A DNA stretch of 5,072 nucleotides. Source: Bacillota bacterium (lineage in GTDB: Bacteria; Bacillota; Clostridia; Clostridiales; Clostridiaceae). Of this stretch, positions 1-5,072 are shown in pieces. The position numbers and the translations under genes were made by a program. The stretch lies in NCBI GenBank assembly GCA_021779235.1, contig JAJYBA010000128.1, forward strand, positions 1 through 5,072. Direction: 5' to 3'. The notes beneath the pieces were generated by a model that saw nothing but the letters and a program-made list of their open reading frames with translations, made no database searches and was not told the DNA's origin. How positions within the stretch are numbered: the stretch's first letter is position 1; each line of letters opens with the position of its first letter.

Positions 1-1821
1 TACATTTGAAACTTTATATATTTGTCTTATTTCAACTCTACCTAAAACAACTTCTTTAAATACAGGATCTAGCATTCCAACCATAGCCGCTTTTATATCA
101 TCAAGAGCATCGTAAATTATTCTATAGGTTTTAATCTCTACATTCTCTTTTTCTCCAATTGAAGCAGCATTGTTATCTGGTCTTACATTAAACCCTATAA
201 TTATTGCATTTGAAGCAGCTGCAAGTATAACATCTGTTTCTGTAATAGCTCCAACTCCAGAATGAATAACCCTTACTTTAACATTATCAGTAGATAATTT
301 TTCTAAAGATTGTCTTACAGCCTCTACAGATCCTTGAACGTCAGCTTTAACAATTACACCAAGTTCTTTAACAGAACCTTCTTGTATTTGACTGTATAGA
401 TTTTCCATAGAAACTCTGTTACTAGATTGGAAATGTTCTTCTCTTAATTTTGCTTTTCTAGCTTCGGCCATGTTTCTTGCAGTCTTCTCATCTTTAACAA
501 CATTAAATCTGTCTCCAGCAGCTGGCACTTCAGATAATCCAAGTACTTCTACTGGTATAGAAGGTCCTGCAGTCTTTATTTTCTTACCCTTATCATCAAG
601 CATTGCTCTTATTCTTCCATAAGTTGAACCAACTATTATAGAATCCCCAGTGCTTAGTGTACCGTTCTGTACTAATAATGTAGCAACTGGACCTCTACCT
701 TTGTCAAGCTTAGCTTCTATTACAGTTCCCTTTGCGCGTCTACTAGCATCTGCTTTTAACTCTAACATTTCTGCTGTTATTAATACCATTTCAAGCAAAG
801 TATCTATACCTTCTTTGGTATGAGCTGATACTGGAACACAAATTGTGTCTCCGCCCCAATCTTCTGCTACAAGACCATGTTCTGTTAATTCTTGCTTAAC
901 TTTATCAGGGTTAGCTCCTGCTCTATCCATCTTGTTTATAGCTACTATCATTGGAACCTTAGCAGCCTTACAGTGATTTATAGCTTCTCTAGTTTGCGGC
1001 ATAATACCATCATCAGCAGCTACAACAAGTATAACTATATCTGTTATTTGTGCACCTCTTGCTCTCATGGATGTGAACGCTTCATGACCAGGCGTATCTA
1101 AAAATGTAATTTTTTCTCCATTAATATTAACAGTATACGCACCTATGTGTTGTGTAATTCCACCTGCTTCTGTTTCAGTAACCTTAGCTTTTCTAATGCA
1201 GTCAAGTAATGATGTCTTACCATGGTCAACGTGACCCATAACTGTAACAACAGCTGGTTTTTTATCTGTACCTAAATCAACTTCAATGTCTTCATCATCA
1301 GCAATCTTGCCTTCTTCTTCTTCTTTGAGTACTGCAACTGCACCATACTTTTCTATTACTTTTTCAGCTGTATTAAAATCAATTTCTTGATTCATTCCAG
1401 CCATAACACCTAAGAAAATAAGTTGTTTTATTACTTCAACATAAGGTCTTTTTAATCTGTCAGCTAAGTCTTTAACTGTAATCGTACCTTCGATTACTAC
1501 AAATTCATCCTCTATTGCTTCAACACCATTGTTATTATTTCCTAATTCATCTCTACCTTTTCTACCTCTTTTTCTAATAACAACTTTGTTAGCATCTTCA
1601 TTAGCTAAGTTTTCATAGTGTTCTACCGTTTCATTTTTACTATCTTTAAGTCCTGAATTTTCATCACTGTAAAGTTCCTTTATTAACTCAGCATCCTCTT
1701 CCTCAATCACACTCATATGATTTTTGGCTTTTATACTAAATTCTTCAAATAGTACATTAATTAATTCTTTACTTGACACTTCTAACTCTTTTGCTAATTC
1801 ATATATTCTGACTTTTGCCAA
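1..1821 (-). CDS. infB: Translation initiation factor IF-2, C-terminus cut by window edge
   Basis: IF-2 is the GTPase that brings fMet-tRNA to the 30S subunit and promotes 50S joining. I translated 607 uninterrupted codons by eye. Residues 1-50 (start MAKVRIYELAKEL if TTG is read as Met) form the first IF2_N domain. Residues about 51-107 are a short charged linker with a basic patch (RKRGRKGR, 83-90). A second IF2_N-like domain covers about 108-165. The G domain has the P-loop GHVDHGKT (196-203), GGIT (220-223), DTPGH (242-246), NKMD (296-299) and SAH (332-334). The beta-barrel domain II (RRAKGTV onward, from about 361) and domain III follow. The window ends near LGRVEIRQIYKVSNV, so roughly 80-90 C-terminal residues, most of the fMet-tRNA-binding domain, probably lie outside (inferred from usual clostridial length). 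The start is TTG, 5 nt after the ylxQ stop. It is the last visible gene of the rimP-nusA cluster. Confidence 0.97.
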   Translation of the reverse strand, partial: MAKVRIYELAKELEVSSKELINVLFEEFSIKAKNHMSVIEEEDAELIKELYSDENSGLKDSKNETVEHYENLANEDANKVVIRKRGRKGRDELGNNNNGVEAIEDEFVVIEGTITVKDLADRLKRPYVEVIKQLIFLGVMAGMNQEIDFNTAEKVIEKYGAVAVLKEEEEGKIADDEDIEVDLGTDKKPAVVTVMGHVDHGKTSLLDCIRKAKVTETEAGGITQHIGAYTVNINGEKITFLDTPGHEAFTSMRARGAQITDIVILVVAADDGIMPQTREAINHCKAAKVPMIVAINKMDRAGANPDKVKQELTEHGLVAEDWGGDTICVPVSAHTKEGIDTLLEMVLITAEMLELKADASRRAKGTVIEAKLDKGRGPVATLLVQNGTLSTGDSIIVGSTYGRIRAMLDDKGKKIKTAGPSIPVEVLGLSEVPAAGDRFNVVKDEKTARNMAEARKAKLREEHFQSSNRVSMENLYSQIQEGSVKELGVIVKADVQGSVEAVRQSLEKLSTDNVKVRVIHSGVGAITETDVILAAASNAIIIGFNVRPDNNAASIGEKENVEIKTYRIIYDALDDIKAAMVGMLDPVFKEVVLGRVEIRQIYKVSNV

Positions 1822-1826
1822 ATCAT

Positions 1827-1834
1827 TCACCCCC
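1827..1834 (-). promoter_or_regulatory. Shine-Dalgarno that fixes the infB TTG start
   Basis: The minus strand reads GGGGGTGA, which pairs with the anti-SD over its whole length if one G:U wobble replaces the usual A of GGAGGTGA. The last G of the GGGGG core is 8 nt before the TTG at 1821-1819, an ideal distance. The in-frame GTG at 1830-1828 lies inside this SD and so cannot be served by it. The TTG also gives the family-typical N-terminus. The ylxQ stop TGA (1829-1827) forms the last three bases of the SD. Confidence 0.8.
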
Positions 1835-2156
1835 GAAATTTAATTTCTTCATCATTTTCATTCCATAAGCTTAATAGCTTATCACTCATTTTTTTATCGC
1901 TTACGCACAAAACATTAATTTCTTCTCTTCCTAAACACTTACCTAGTGTCCCACTCGGTAATCCTTCTATAATAGGTATATTATTTTTACTGCCTAATCT
2001 TTTAAATTTATCCTTTGTATTAGTGGAGCTCTCTTCAGACAAAATTATAAGTGTTCCTCTTCCATGTGAAAGTGCGTCTTCACATTGATTGTAACCTTCA
2101 ATAAGTTTACCTGCTTTTTTAGTTAAACCCAAAAATTGAAAAAATTTATTATTCAT
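1827..2156 (-). CDS. ylxQ: L7Ae/L30e/S12e/Gadd45-family RNA-binding protein YlxQ
   Basis: A 109-residue protein of the L7Ae/L30e fold, the size expected for YlxQ. The N-terminal signature FLGLTKKAGKLIEGYNQCEDAL (residues 8-29) contains the Gly-Leu-x-x-(K)-A-G-K element and the Cys/Asp helix that precede the RNA-contacting loop in this family. A hydrophobic strand (TLIILSEES, 35-43) and the later NIPIIEG (59-65) and INVLCVSD (80-87) strands complete the alpha-beta sandwich. Bacillus homologues bind kink-turn RNA; the physiological RNA partner is not settled. The ATG at 2156 lies inside the end of rnpM (8-nt overlap), with only a weak SD-like AAGGGAAG upstream, so translation probably depends on coupling to rnpM. 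Its position between rnpM and infB is the conserved one. Confidence 0.9.
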   Translation of the reverse strand: MNNKFFQFLGLTKKAGKLIEGYNQCEDALSHGRGTLIILSEESSTNTKDKFKRLGSKNNIPIIEGLPSGTLGKCLGREEINVLCVSDKKMSDKLLSLWNENDEEIKFRG

Positions 2157-2415
2157 GACTTATCTCTTCCCTTAGTTTCCCATAAATTTCTTCACTTATT
2201 TTTCCGCCTAAATTTCGCTCTAATCTTTTTGTCTTAAAGGATTTTTCAAAGCACTCTATACTCTTACAAATATATGCACCTCTACCTGGCTTTTTACCGC
2301 TTAAATCTATGGAAATTTCTCCTTCTTTACTACGAACAATACGCAATAATTCCTTTTTACATTTCATTTCCATACAACCTGTACACATGCGCTGAGGTAT
2401 TTTTTTAACCTTCAT
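2149..2415 (-). CDS. rnpM: RNase P modulator RnpM (YlxR family, DUF448)
   Basis: An 88-residue basic protein of the YlxR family. Its marks are the N-terminal KKIPQRMCTGC (residues 4-14), the strand ELLRIVRSKEGEISID (22-37) and the GRGAYIC motif (44-50), followed by a basic helix. YlxR is reported to bind RNase P RNA in Bacillus subtilis and modulate its activity, hence the name RnpM; older work describes it as a nucleic-acid-binding protein. Cysteines at 11, 14, 50 and 55 form two CxxC-like pairs (C-x2-C and C-x4-C) that might bind a metal; this is inference. The ATG start at 2415 has AGGTGA 7 nt upstream. The gene follows nusA by 11 nt and overlaps ylxQ by 8 nt. Confidence 0.92.
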   Translation of the reverse strand: MKVKKIPQRMCTGCMEMKCKKELLRIVRSKEGEISIDLSGKKPGRGAYICKSIECFEKSFKTKRLERNLGGKISEEIYGKLREEISHE

Positions 2416-2422
2416 AAAACTA

Positions 2423-2429
2423 TCACCTA
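2423..2429 (-). promoter_or_regulatory. rnpM Shine-Dalgarno overlapping the nusA stop
   Basis: The minus strand reads TAGGTGA: the nusA stop TAG (2429-2427) supplies the first bases of the SD AGGTGA. Spacing to the rnpM ATG is 7 nt. Ribosomes ending on nusA would stop on the SD of rnpM, which fits coupled reinitiation. Confidence 0.7.
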
Positions 2430-3533
2430 CTCTTCAGTAATGGTTTCAATTACTTCATTTTCAATAACTCCACTTGCTTCCATGTTATAGTGGGCTTGAG
2501 TTTTACTCTTAATGTCAATTTTCCAACCTGTAAGTCTAGCTGCCAATCTAACGTTTTGGCCTTCTTTTCCTATAGCTAAAGATAATTGATTATCATCCAC
2601 TATAACCTTTGCAGATTTAGAAGCTTCTTCAACTACTACATTCAATACTTTTGCAGGACTTAAAGCATTTGAAATATACTCTTCAGATTTCTTGCTCCAC
2701 TTGATAATGTCAATTTTTTCATTTCTTAATTCATTAACTATATTTTGAACTCTAGTACCTTTTGGTCCAACACAAGCTCCCATAGCATCAACATTTTCAT
2801 CATTTGAATATACTGCAATTTTAGTTCTTGAACCTGCTTCTCTTGAAATACTTTTTATTTCAACAACTCCACCAAAAATCTCTGGTACCTCTAGTTCAAA
2901 TAATCGTTTTACAAGACCTGGATGAGTTCTTGATACTCCTATCTGAGCACCTTTAGTAGTATTTTTAACCTCAACAATATATAGTTTTAATTTTTCATTA
3001 AAATTATATTCCTCGCCAGGCATTTGCTCATTAGCTCCAAGCACAGCTTCAATTTTACCTAAATCTATAAATACATTTCCTCTATCTTTTCTTATAACGC
3101 TTCCTGTAATAATATCAAATTCTTTGGTTATAAATTCATTGTAAATGATATTTCTTTCAGCTTCTTTAATTCTTTGAATAACTACTTGTTTTGCAGATTG
3201 TGCAGCTATTCTTCCAAATTTTCTTGGAGTAACTTCAATATCAACAGTATCATTAATTTGATATCTAGGACTATACTCTTTAGCTTCTTCTAGTGATATT
3301 TCATTAACATCATCAAAGACTTCTTCTACAACTATTTTTTGACCATAAACATGTATTTCACCTGTTTCTCTATTCATTGTTACTTTTACATTTTGGCCAT
3401 TATTAGATAAAGTAGCATAATTTTTCTTATATGCTGCAACTAATGCATCTTCAATAGTTTCAAAAAGTAAATCTTCACTGATTCCCTTTTGGTCTACAAT
3501 TTCTCTCAATGCTTCAATAAATTCCTGATTCAT
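2427..3533 (-). CDS. nusA: Transcription termination/antitermination factor NusA
   Basis: NusA binds RNA polymerase near the RNA exit channel, prolongs pauses and stimulates intrinsic termination. This 368-residue protein has the N-terminal RNAP-binding domain (about 1-125, including TPRKFGRIAAQSAKQVV at 102-118), an S1 domain (about 135-200, GSVIRKDRGNVFIDLG), KH1 with the GxxG loop GPKG (256-259) and KH2 with GKEG (322-325, in LAIGKEGQNVRLAARLTGW). It ends shortly after KH2 with a small acidic tail, so it lacks the two C-terminal acidic repeats of E. coli NusA, which is normal for Firmicutes and matches B. subtilis NusA (about 370 residues). The ATG start at 3533 has a perfect SD 8 nt upstream. 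Regulation is probably by its own product through the rimP leader (see the terminator entry). Confidence 0.98.
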   Translation of the reverse strand: MNQEFIEALREIVDQKGISEDLLFETIEDALVAAYKKNYATLSNNGQNVKVTMNRETGEIHVYGQKIVVEEVFDDVNEISLEEAKEYSPRYQINDTVDIEVTPRKFGRIAAQSAKQVVIQRIKEAERNIIYNEFITKEFDIITGSVIRKDRGNVFIDLGKIEAVLGANEQMPGEEYNFNEKLKLYIVEVKNTTKGAQIGVSRTHPGLVKRLFELEVPEIFGGVVEIKSISREAGSRTKIAVYSNDENVDAMGACVGPKGTRVQNIVNELRNEKIDIIKWSKKSEEYISNALSPAKVLNVVVEEASKSAKVIVDDNQLSLAIGKEGQNVRLAARLTGWKIDIKSKTQAHYNMEASGVIENEVIETITEE

Positions 3534-3541
3534 TTTAACTT

Positions 3542-3549
3542 CCTCCTTA
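3542..3549 (-). promoter_or_regulatory. nusA Shine-Dalgarno overlapping the rimP stop
   Basis: The minus strand reads TAAGGAGG, a perfect anti-SD complement, 8 nt before the nusA ATG. Its first three bases are the rimP stop codon TAA, so the two genes look translationally coupled. This is the strongest SD inside the cluster. Confidence 0.85.
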
Positions 3550-4008
3550 CAGCACTGGTTTCAAAGTCACAATGGAAATCTTTTCTCTCGGAATGGATAT
3601 ATTATTCCCATCATATTCAATTTCTATTTGTATATCAGAAAATCCTAATAAATTGCCCTCAAGCTTTTTCTTGCCATCATATAGACTATTTAAATTAACT
3701 AATACATTATGTCCTATGTATTTTTCTAGATGATTGTCATCATATAAAATTCTCTCTATTCCTGGAGAGGAGACTTCTAAATAGTAGCTATCAGTTATTG
3801 GGTCTTCTACATCTAATACTTCACTCGTAGCTCTACTTACTTTTTCACAATCTTCTAAAGATATTCCATTAGAACTATCTATATAAATTCTCAGGAAATT
3901 TTCTCCTGCTTCTTTTACATACTCCACATGATATAATTCACAATTGTTTTTTTCTACTATTGGCTGAGTTATTTTTCTAAGTTTTTGTAACAAGGTATCA
4001 TTTTTCAT
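3547..4008 (-). CDS. rimP: Ribosome maturation factor RimP
   Basis: RimP (YlxS in Bacillus) binds the immature 30S subunit and assists its assembly. The 153-residue length is normal for the family. The N-terminal domain (about 1-85) holds ELYHVEYVKE (24-33), the strand FLRIYIDSSNGISLEDCE (38-55) and the family signature YYLEVSSPGIERIL (75-88). The C-terminal SH3/Sm-like barrel (about 89-153) includes YIGHNVLVNL and ISIPREKISIVTL. The ATG at 4008 is preceded by a strong SD (AAAGGAGGG). It is the first gene of the rimP-nusA-rnpM-ylxQ-infB cluster, its usual place, and lies 13 nt before nusA. Transcription most likely starts at the promoter about 150 nt upstream. Confidence 0.97.
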   Translation of the reverse strand: MKNDTLLQKLRKITQPIVEKNNCELYHVEYVKEAGENFLRIYIDSSNGISLEDCEKVSRATSEVLDVEDPITDSYYLEVSSPGIERILYDDNHLEKYIGHNVLVNLNSLYDGKKKLEGNLLGFSDIQIEIEYDGNNISIPREKISIVTLKPVL

Positions 4009-4015
4009 TTTAACA

Positions 4016-4024
4016 CCCTCCTTT
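4016..4024 (-). promoter_or_regulatory. rimP Shine-Dalgarno
   Basis: AAAGGAGGG on the minus strand, with 8 nt between the GGAGG core and the ATG at 4008. It sits in an A/T-rich, apparently unstructured stretch, so it should be accessible once the transcript has passed the leader hairpins. Confidence 0.8.
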
Positions 4025-4065
4025 TATTATTATTTTCTACAATTATTAACATAAATAATCATAAT

Positions 4066-4098
4066 ATTATAATTAAAACGCAACCATGAGTTGCGTTT
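4066..4098 (-). terminator. Weak, probably NusA-dependent terminator/attenuator in the rimP leader
   Basis: On the minus strand AAACGCAAC (4098-4090) pairs perfectly with GTTGCGTTT (4084-4076) around a 5-nt loop. The stem runs directly into a T-rich tail TTTTAATTATAAT. Only about six stem pairs form the strong CGCAAC/GTTGCG core, and the T-tract is broken by A after four T's. A modest hairpin with an interrupted U-tract is typical of terminators that need NusA, in contrast to a strong intrinsic terminator with seven or eight U's. It sits downstream of the rimP promoter, so it would act as an attenuator for the operon and also as a late terminator for polC transcripts. Confidence 0.6.
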
Positions 4099-4107
4099 CA
4101 ATAAATT

Positions 4108-4132
4108 AGAGAGTAGGACGGGCCTACTCTCT
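4108..4132 (-). other. Perfect 10-bp hairpin in the rimP leader
   Basis: AGAGAGTAGG (minus strand, 4132-4123) pairs without mismatch with CCTACTCTCT (4117-4108) across the 5-nt loop CCCGT. It is followed by AATTTATTG, which is not a good U-tract, so it is a poor intrinsic terminator on either strand. It may be a structural or processing element of the leader, a pause hairpin, or a 3'-end stabiliser for polC mRNA. It lies only 9 nt upstream of the terminator-like hairpin. Confidence 0.65.
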
Positions 4133-4140
4133 TCCAGTAA

Positions 4141-4157
4141 AATTATCAGCGATAACT
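4141..4157 (-). other. Small stem-loop at the 5' end of the rimP transcript
   Basis: On the minus strand AGTTATC pairs with GATAATT (7 bp including one G:U) around a GCT loop. It begins within about 5 nt of the inferred transcription start, a position where a hairpin can shield mRNA from 5'-end-dependent decay. The stem is A/U-rich and may be chance. Confidence 0.35.
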
Positions 4158-4167
4158 AATATATATC

Positions 4168-4196
4168 ATTCTATCATATAAAATTTGCTATTTCAA
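4168..4196 (-). promoter_or_regulatory. Sigma-A promoter for rimP-nusA-rnpM-ylxQ-infB
   Basis: The minus strand shows the -35 box TTGAAA (4196-4191, 5 of 6 consensus), a 17-bp spacer (4190-4174), and the -10 box TAGAAT (4173-4168, 5 of 6) preceded by an extended -10 TG motif (TATATGA just upstream). Transcription should start at a purine near 4162-4160. It starts 17 bp after the polC stop, so the operon can be transcribed independently of polC. No other hexamer pair in this gap is comparably good. Confidence 0.75.
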
Positions 4197-4213
4197 GGGT
4201 TAATTGCATTTCC

Positions 4214-5072
4214 CTAAAAAAACGACAACTGATTTGTGTTAGGCATACCTTTTAGGCATCCATGATTATCCAATGTTTCAATAACTGTCTTAGAAACTTT
4301 ACAACGAATTCTCAAATCTTCTTTTGATATGAACTCACCTTTCTCTCTTTCCAAAACTATACTTTTAGCAGCATTTTCACCTACGCCTTCAAGTCCGCTT
4401 AATGGAGGTCTTATGGCATCATCTTCAATTTTAAATTTAACTGCTTCAGATTCATAAAGATCCACATTTAATAATTTTATACCTCTTTTAAACATTTCAT
4501 AAGATAACTCTAATGTTGTGAGAAGTCCTTTTTCCTTTTGTCCTATATCATTACCCATAGCTGTTAGTTCATCCATTTTAGCTTTTATAGCACTCTCACC
4601 TTTTACAATTAAATTAGCATCAAAGTCATCTGCTCTTACAGTAAAATAAGTAGCGTAGTATGCCTTTGGATAATAAACCTTATGATATGCTATTCTTACC
4701 GCCATCATTACATAAGCTACTGCATGGCCTTTAGGAAACATATACTTTATTTTTTTACATGAGTCTATATACCAATCAGGCACGTCGTGTTCTCTCATTA
4801 CCTTCTCATCATCTTCCGTAAGTCCCTTACCTTTTCTTACCCTCTCCATGATAGTAAAGGCTGTCTTAGCTGGAAGTCCTTTATATATTAGATATACCAT
4901 TATATCATCTCTTGTAGAAATACAATCTTTAAGTGTTGTAAATCCCTCTTTAATATAGTATTGTGCATTATTAAGCCATACATCTGTACCATGAGACAAT
5001 CCTGAAATTCTAACTAAGTCTGCAAAAGTTTTAGGTTGTGTATCTAAGAGCATCTGTCTAACGAATTTCGTA
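4214..5072 (-). CDS. polC: DNA polymerase III alpha subunit, Gram-positive type PolC (C-terminal 285 residues)
   Basis: PolC is the replicative DNA polymerase of low-GC Gram-positives, with a built-in proofreading exonuclease (in the absent N-terminal part). The window holds roughly the last fifth of a protein usually about 1,400 residues long. The reading frame stays open to the window edge (TKFVRQM before the first internal Met), so the gene is cut by the window and not truncated. Visible elements are LVRISGLSHGTDVWL (about 5017-4973), the conserved YMFPKGHAVAYV (about 4747-4709), the helix-hairpin-helix DNA-binding motif LSGLEGVGENAAKSIV (about 4405-4355), and the extreme C-terminal QLSFF (4231-4217), which matches the pentameric beta-clamp-binding motif (QLSLF in Bacillus). 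Stop codon TAG. There is no terminator immediately after it; its transcripts either read into rimP or end at the leader hairpins. Confidence 0.97.
   Translation of the reverse strand, partial: TKFVRQMLLDTQPKTFADLVRISGLSHGTDVWLNNAQYYIKEGFTTLKDCISTRDDIMVYLIYKGLPAKTAFTIMERVRKGKGLTEDDEKVMREHDVPDWYIDSCKKIKYMFPKGHAVAYVMMAVRIAYHKVYYPKAYYATYFTVRADDFDANLIVKGESAIKAKMDELTAMGNDIGQKEKGLLTTLELSYEMFKRGIKLLNVDLYESEAVKFKIEDDAIRPPLSGLEGVGENAAKSIVLEREKGEFISKEDLRIRCKVSKTVIETLDNHGCLKGMPNTNQLSFF

Larger units (their letters stand above)
4009..4161 (-). promoter_or_regulatory. 5' leader of the rimP-nusA-infB operon
   Basis: About 150 nt lie between the inferred transcription start (near 4162-4160) and the rimP ATG. 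In order of transcription it holds a small 5' stem-loop (4157-4141), a perfect 10-bp hairpin (4132-4108), a 9-bp terminator-like hairpin (4098-4076) and a very A/T-rich stretch (about 4075-4025) leading to the rimP SD. No open reading frame or tRNA is visible in it. Three hairpins in a short leader ahead of the nusA operon suggest transcription attenuation. The B. subtilis rimP(ylxS)-nusA operon is, as I recall, autoregulated by NusA-dependent termination in its leader, so the same is inferred here. Confidence 0.6.

Noticed and set aside
892..1101. Plus-strand open frame of 69 codons
   Set aside because: It lies wholly inside infB, opposite the well-conserved G domain, has no family resemblance and no SD, and is a shadow of the real gene.
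1450..1716. Internal infB start giving a shorter IF-2 form, as known in E. coli and B. subtilis
   Set aside because: The in-frame ATG at residue 36 has no SD, and the GAGG-like site near residue 104 is not followed by an in-frame ATG, GTG or TTG at the right distance.
3489..3698. Plus-strand open frame of 69 codons
   Set aside because: It is antisense to the nusA start and the rimP end, both clearly conserved proteins, and its translation looks like non-coding sequence.
4066..4071. Perfect TATAAT on the minus strand, a possible second rimP promoter
   Set aside because: The hexamer 17 bp upstream (GCAACT) is far from TTGACA, and the region is so A/T-rich that TATAAT is expected by chance. 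It also coincides with the terminator tail.
4109..4120. GAGAGTAGGACG matches the conserved 3' part of Bacillus-type 5S rRNA
   Set aside because: The match is only 12 nt; the flanking bases do not continue into 5S sequence and the stretch is better explained as one arm and loop of a perfect hairpin.
4016..4132. Possible pairing of the hairpin arm CTCTCT with the rimP SD (GGAGGG) to mask it
   Set aside because: It needs two G:U pairs over six positions and would have to break a perfect 10-bp hairpin, so SD masking is unlikely.
4009..4213. K-turn, riboswitch or T-box in the rimP leader (YlxQ is a K-turn binder)
   Set aside because: The hairpins are uninterrupted, with no internal loop carrying tandem G-A pairs, and I see no known riboswitch core or T-box sequence.

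Overview
The window is a conserved stretch of core information-processing genes, all on the minus strand, from a low-GC Firmicute. The strong A/T codon bias, the presence of PolC (the Gram-positive-type replicative polymerase), a short NusA without C-terminal acidic repeats, and the order polC-rimP-nusA-ylxR(rnpM)-ylxQ-infB together point to a Clostridium-like member of the Clostridia. I see no mobile element, CRISPR array, tRNA or rRNA, and no convincing plus-strand gene.

Layout in the direction of transcription (high to low coordinates): the 3' end of polC (5072-4214, 5' end outside the window); a 205-bp intergenic region (4213-4009) with a near-consensus extended -10 sigma-A promoter and a roughly 150-nt leader carrying three stem-loops; then the tightly packed cluster rimP (4008-3547), nusA (3533-2427), rnpM/ylxR (2415-2149), ylxQ (2156-1827) and infB (1821 to the window edge, C-terminus missing). 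The cluster has gaps of at most 13 nt, and rnpM and ylxQ overlap by 8 nt. At three junctions the upstream stop codon lies inside the Shine-Dalgarno sequence of the next gene, which suggests translational coupling.

The genes work together in making and using RNA. RimP assists 30S subunit maturation, NusA controls transcription pausing and termination, RnpM is an RNA-binding protein linked to RNase P, YlxQ is an L7Ae-type RNA-binding protein, and IF-2 delivers initiator tRNA to the ribosome. PolC is the replicative DNA polymerase and appears to be transcribed separately, at least in part.

The most interesting part is the rimP leader. Its second hairpin is followed by a broken U-tract, the form expected of a weak, NusA-dependent terminator in front of the operon that encodes NusA. 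That would be an autoregulatory attenuator. The rest is ordinary conserved housekeeping sequence, and I found no evidence of an exotic undescribed system.
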